Origin: Bacteroidales bacterium
Lineage (GTDB): Bacteria; Bacteroidota; Bacteroidia; Bacteroidales; UBA1402
Assembly (NCBI GenBank): GCA_012511135.1
Contig: JAAZGQ010000050.1
Coordinates: 1 to 17,933 of the forward strand
Direction of reading: 5' to 3'
Length of the DNA stretch: 17,933 nucleotides
Part shown: piece by piece, positions 14,459 to 17,933 of the stretch
Layout: each line of letters begins with the position of its first letter
Position numbering within the stretch: the stretch's first letter is position 1
Notes under the pieces: model-generated
What the model saw: only the letters and a program-made list of their open reading frames with translations
Told to the model about the DNA's origin: nothing
Databases searched by the model: none
Position numbers and translations under genes: made by a program

Positions 14459-16607
14459 TGACCTTTATATTTATTTGCTGCCTGAGATCTCCCGACGAAG
14501 AACCCAGCAAACAATTAATTAAACCCGGTTCAAGCAGCCATTCCTGTTTAATGTCGTTATAATAGGCCAGGCTGCCAAGGGGCAATTCAAAGACCAGCTC
14601 ACGGCTTTCGCCGGCTTTGAGAAAGACTTTTTGAAAGGCCTTGAGCTCTTTTAGAGGCCGGGGCAATTCCGATTCCGGGTCGGAAACGTACAATTGAACC
14701 ACTTCGGCTCCGTCGCGCCGGCCTGTGTTGCTCAGAACCATCCTTAAACGAAGCTTTTCGTCCATGCTCCATTCCTCTTTGTCCACTCGGGGTTTAGAAT
14801 ATTCAAATTGGGTATAGGACAAACCGTGTCCAAAAGGATACAAAGGAGCAATGTTGTAGGTATCAAACCAGCGATAACCCACAAAAATATCGTCAAAAAA
14901 ATCCACTTGCCTGTTGCGGCCGGGAAATTCACCCAGTGCATGGGCGTTCGACTGATCCAGGCAAACCGGCAGGCTGAAGGGCATTTTGCCTGAAGGATTT
15001 ATTTTGCCCAGCAAAACATCAGCCAGCGCATTTCCGCCTTCCATACCGTTGTACCAGGCCCACAATAAACCGGGAACACGATAATTGAAACCCGACATGT
15101 CAACTGCCGAGCCGGCAATGATAACTACTATGGTTTTGGGATTGGCTTTGATCACTGCCCTGATCAGTTCCAGCTGACCATAAGGCAGAGCCATATCGGG
15201 TTTGTCGCGCGACTCGGTGTCGTAGTCGTGATTAAGACCGGCCATCACAACAGCCGCATCGCATTGAGCCGCCAGGGCGGCAGCCTCGTCAATCAGTGCC
15301 CGGTCAGGCCTGTTCGAAGGCCGCTGGCTTTTTTGATAGCCCCGGGCAAAACGGATTTCGAACTGAGCTCCCGCCCGGTTTTTTAAGCCTTCCAGAGGAG
15401 TTACTTCGTACAAAGCCTTTATTTCGGAACTCTGGCCTCCGAAAGAATGTTTGCGGATAGCATTATCACCAATAACAGCCAGCGATTTCAGTTGCGCCGG
15501 ATCCAGAGGCAAAATATTGTCTTCATTCTTAAGCAAGACGATGGATTCTGCTGCCGAGCGGTAAGTTGCCTGCTGATGTTCGGGCGTATTCATGCTGCCC
15601 TCGAAACGTCCGGCGGGATCGAAAATCTTGAGTTTCATCATCAGGCCCAGAATCCCGGCCACTTTCCGGTCAATCAAAGATTCAGGCAATTCGCCTTTGC
15701 GGACGGCATCAATCAGGGCTTGTGCAAAATAATACTCGTTGTAAGGCTTATCCGTACCCATTTCCAAATCCAAACCAGCTCTGGCAGAAGCCAAAGTGGA
15801 ATGAGTGCCGTTCCAGTCACTGACAAAAATCCCGTCAAAACCCAGCTCCTGGCGCATAAGACTGTCCAGCAGATAAGGATTTTCGGCACACCAAAATCCC
15901 CGAAACTTATTATAGGCTGTCATAATGGAATAAGTGCCAGCCTCTTGCACAGCGGCTTTAAAGGCCGGCAGGTAAATTTCATGCAGTGCCCGGTCGCTCA
16001 TGTTCACATCCACTGTGGCCCGGTCGGTTTCCTGGTTGTTGGCAATATAATGCTTGACACAGGCTGCCACATCGCGACTCTGCAAGCCCTGAATGTAGGC
16101 TGTTGTCATTTGTGCCACCAGATAGGGGTCTTCGCTCATGTATTCGAAGTTTCTGCCACAGAGCGGAGAACGGATAATATTGACACCGGGGCCCAGCAAA
16201 ATATCCTTGCCCCTGAAACGGGCCTCTTCGCCCAGAACTTCTCCGCGCAAACGGGCCAGATCGATATTCCAGCTTGCTGCCAGGGCTGTTCCGGTGGGAA
16301 AATAAGTAGAGGAATCGTTGGTCCAACCCGCGTAATTCCAATTATCCCGATTGATTTCTGCCCTTACACCGTGAGGGCCGTCCGAGAGGGCCAGCTCGGG
16401 AATACCCAGTCTGGGTATAGCCTCAACGTAAAATTTGGAATTTCCGTGCAATAGGCTGACTTTTTCTTCCAGGCTCATTTTTGAAATGAGCGAACGAATC
16501 TTTTTTTCTTCTTTTCCCGAAAGCTTATCAGCAGCATAGAGGCCGCTGTTAATATTAACAAGCATCAGCAGTGCTGTCAGGCAAAAAAGGCGGAATTTGG
16601 CTTTCAT
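14454..16607 (-). CDS. Secreted GH3 beta-glucosidase-type glycoside hydrolase
   Basis: A retaining exo-acting glycosidase that releases terminal beta-linked glucose or xylose from oligosaccharides. The 717-residue protein has a signal peptide (apparent cleavage near residue 25 at GLYA-ADK), so it is exported. The N-terminal TIM barrel contains LALSDGPHGVRAE (72-84), NIIRSPLCGRNFEYMSEDP (143-161), CVKHYIANNQE (183-193) and GIFVSDWNGTHST (259-271, nucleophile Asp264). The C-terminal alpha/beta sandwich carries GLNHDYDTESRDKPDMALP (457-475), where Glu465 is the likely acid/base. A fibronectin III-like domain (about 615-690, LSNTGRRDGAEVVQLYVSDP) ends the protein. No PA14 insert is present. The exact sugar specificity cannot be read. 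It is divergent from the helicase gene and may share a transcript with ilvE. Confidence 0.93.
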   Translation of the reverse strand: MKAKFRLFCLTALLMLVNINSGLYAADKLSGKEEKKIRSLISKMSLEEKVSLLHGNSKFYVEAIPRLGIPELALSDGPHGVRAEINRDNWNYAGWTNDSSTYFPTGTALAASWNIDLARLRGEVLGEEARFRGKDILLGPGVNIIRSPLCGRNFEYMSEDPYLVAQMTTAYIQGLQSRDVAACVKHYIANNQETDRATVDVNMSDRALHEIYLPAFKAAVQEAGTYSIMTAYNKFRGFWCAENPYLLDSLMRQELGFDGIFVSDWNGTHSTLASARAGLDLEMGTDKPYNEYYFAQALIDAVRKGELPESLIDRKVAGILGLMMKLKIFDPAGRFEGSMNTPEHQQATYRSAAESIVLLKNEDNILPLDPAQLKSLAVIGDNAIRKHSFGGQSSEIKALYEVTPLEGLKNRAGAQFEIRFARGYQKSQRPSNRPDRALIDEAAALAAQCDAAVVMAGLNHDYDTESRDKPDMALPYGQLELIRAVIKANPKTIVVIIAGSAVDMSGFNYRVPGLLWAWYNGMEGGNALADVLLGKINPSGKMPFSLPVCLDQSNAHALGEFPGRNRQVDFFDDIFVGYRWFDTYNIAPLYPFGHGLSYTQFEYSKPRVDKEEWSMDEKLRLRMVLSNTGRRDGAEVVQLYVSDPESELPRPLKELKAFQKVFLKAGESRELVFELPLGSLAYYNDIKQEWLLEPGLINCLLGSSSGDLRQQINIKVK

Positions 16608-16649
16608 GGATGCAGAATGAATAGATTTTTATCCTTGTAAAACTAGTGA

Positions 16650-16674
16650 CAAAGGTAAGTATTTTCTATCTTTG
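16650..16674. promoter_or_regulatory. Divergent -7 boxes between the GH3 and helicase genes
   Basis: Minus-strand TACCTTTG (16657-16650) lies 42 bases before the GH3 ATG at 16607. Plus-strand TATCTTTG (16667-16674) lies 63 bases before the helicase ATG at 16738. Both match TAnnTTTG exactly. Their upstream -33 regions would overlap each other's boxes, and neither has a clear TTG at 19-21 bases. The layout fits a compact back-to-back promoter; the call rests only on consensus matching. Confidence 0.5.
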
Positions 16675-16737
16675 GCACATAAGAATTCTTCTCTGATTTT
16701 CTGTCTCTTTGGGGGAGATTACTCAAGAAAACAGCAA

Positions 16738-17933
16738 ATGGCCCGAATTAACATTTACAAAGCCTCAGCCGGCTCAGGAAAAACCTGGCGCTTGTCGGTG
16801 GAATACATCAAACTTTTAATTAAAAATCCGGAATCCTACCGGCATATTCTGGCAGTGACTTTTACCAACAAAGCCACTACCGAAATGAAGCAGCGCATCC
16901 TCAACTACCTGCAACTATTGTCGGATCATCGCATCGATAAAGAAAATCCCGTACTGAAAGCTTTGGAACAAGAATCCGGCCTGTCAGCAAAGACCATCGC
17001 AGCCCGGGCAGAACAAGCCCTGAGTCTTTTACTGCACGATTACAGCCGCTTTAGAATAGAAACCATTGACAGCTTTTTTCAGAGCATCCTGCGCAACCTG
17101 GCCAGAGAATTGGGACTGGGTTCCTCCATGAACATTGAACTGGAAGAAGATGAAATACTCGAAGAAGCTGTAGATCTGATGATTGAAAAAGCCGGCGAGA
17201 ACCCTGAACTGCTGTTATGGATACAGGATTACATAGAAGAAAATCTGATCGAAGGACGTGACCGCAAAATAGCCTCCGCCCTTAAGAAATTCGGACAGAC
17301 CATTTTTTCGGAATCTTTTCAGGCCAGAGAAAAAGAGCTCTATGAGGTACTCTCGGATAAGTCCTTCCTAAACAGCTATCGCAAGGAGCTTTATAAGCTC
17401 AGACATGAGGCTAAGGAAAAACTCAAAGCAATGGGGCAGCGTTTTTTTGATCTCATCGGGCAATACGAGCTGAGCATAGATGATTTTTCCTACAAAGGCT
17501 CCGGTGTAGCGGGCTATTTTTTAAAACTGCTCAATGAAAATTTCAAAACAGACATATTTAATGCCACGGCTCAAAATGCCCTGAACAATCCCGAAAAATG
17601 GGTAACAGCCAAACATCCCCGTCGGGCAGAAATTTTCAGCCTGGCCGAAAACAAACTGATGTCGTATCTGCAAAAATGCGAAGCTGAGCGCCCCGGACTC
17701 TATTCCATCTATTATTCCTGCGATCTCAGCCTGAAACATATCTACAAGATTGGGCTGCTCACCGACATTGCCCTCGAAGTCAGGGCCATCAACCGCGAGC
17801 AAAACCGTTTTCTGCTTTCGGACACAGCCGTCTTATTAAAAACCCTCATCAGCGACAGCGACACTTCTTTTGTTTACGAAAAAGCTGGTACAGAGCTGAA
17901 ACACATCATGATAGACGAATTTCAGGACACTTC
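16738..17933 (+). CDS. UvrD/RecB-like helicase (AddA-type), N-terminal part
   Basis: A superfamily 1A DNA helicase, probably the helicase-nuclease subunit of a RecBCD/AddAB-like double-strand break repair complex. From ATG 16738, 398 complete codons are open to the window end, so the 3' part is missing. The protein begins MARINIYKASAGSGKTWRLS with Walker A AGSGKT (11-16), motif Ia AVTFTNKATTEMK (39-51), the block FRIETIDSFFQSILRNLARE found in RecB/AddA proteins, and Walker B IMIDEFQDT at the very edge (DEFQD 393-397). The long helical stretch between them is the 1B-type domain. Whether a C-terminal nuclease domain is present cannot be seen. It is divergent from the GH3 gene, with a leader of about 55 bases. 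Confidence 0.9.
   Translation, partial: MARINIYKASAGSGKTWRLSVEYIKLLIKNPESYRHILAVTFTNKATTEMKQRILNYLQLLSDHRIDKENPVLKALEQESGLSAKTIAARAEQALSLLLHDYSRFRIETIDSFFQSILRNLARELGLGSSMNIELEEDEILEEAVDLMIEKAGENPELLLWIQDYIEENLIEGRDRKIASALKKFGQTIFSESFQAREKELYEVLSDKSFLNSYRKELYKLRHEAKEKLKAMGQRFFDLIGQYELSIDDFSYKGSGVAGYFLKLLNENFKTDIFNATAQNALNNPEKWVTAKHPRRAEIFSLAENKLMSYLQKCEAERPGLYSIYYSCDLSLKHIYKIGLLTDIALEVRAINREQNRFLLSDTAVLLKTLISDSDTSFVYEKAGTELKHIMIDEFQDT

Noticed and set aside
15447..16454. A long plus-strand open frame of 335 codons
   Set aside because: It lies wholly antisense to the GH3 gene, whose catalytic motifs are all intact, and its translation shows no recognisable domain.
1..17933. CRISPR array, tRNA, rRNA, insertion sequence or prophage
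   Set aside because: I found no spaced identical repeats, cloverleaf-like segment, transposase or phage protein in the genes or gaps.

Overview
The window looks like a chromosomal segment from a member of the Bacteroidota, most likely Bacteroidales-like. The evidence is the gene families (rhamnose isomerase/kinase, GH51 and GH3 glycosidases, a Mrp protein without a CxxC pair, a RecB/AddA-like helicase) and several intergenic boxes matching the Bacteroidota -7 consensus TAnnTTTG at sensible distances from start codons. Moderate GC, dense packing and start/stop overlaps fit ordinary chromosomal DNA. I saw no insertion sequence, prophage, CRISPR array, tRNA or rRNA. No stretch longer than 300 bases lacks a gene; the largest gaps are about 215 bases (10632-10846) and 130 bases (16608-16737).

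Left end (1-3538, minus strand): a sugar-use operon transcribed right to left. A secreted GH51 alpha-L-arabinofuranosidase is followed by rhamnulokinase (rhaB) and L-rhamnose isomerase (rhaA, cut by the window edge). A well-formed promoter lies at 3577-3607. The combination suggests use of pectin, for example rhamnogalacturonan I with arabinan side chains.

Middle (3595-10631, minus strand): a methionine/SAM-recycling neighbourhood. In transcription order it encodes a divergent S-adenosylhomocysteine hydrolase-like NAD-binding protein, a SAH/MTA deaminase-type amidohydrolase (4-base ATGA overlap with the previous gene), a class I aminotransferase, a LolC/E-type ABC permease, a stand-alone zinc homocysteine S-methyltransferase and a PatB/MalY-type cystathionine beta-lyase. 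The coupled deaminase and SAHH-like genes suggest a route SAH -> S-inosylhomocysteine -> homocysteine, with homocysteine also coming from cystathionine and being methylated to methionine. This is the most interesting part of the window. The SAHH-like protein has lost several canonical active-site residues, so its substrate is open.

Right part: a plus-strand rhomboid protease gene (10847-11527) carries a hairpin over its start codon and a repeat-encoded acidic tail. It converges on a minus-strand group: GH3 beta-glucosidase (14454-16607), ilvE, trmB and mrp, the last two joined by an ATGA overlap. A 22-bp imperfect tandem repeat lies between the GH3 gene and ilvE. At the right edge a plus-strand UvrD/RecB-like helicase gene begins at 16738 and runs out of the window, diverging from the GH3 gene across an interval with back-to-back -7 boxes.
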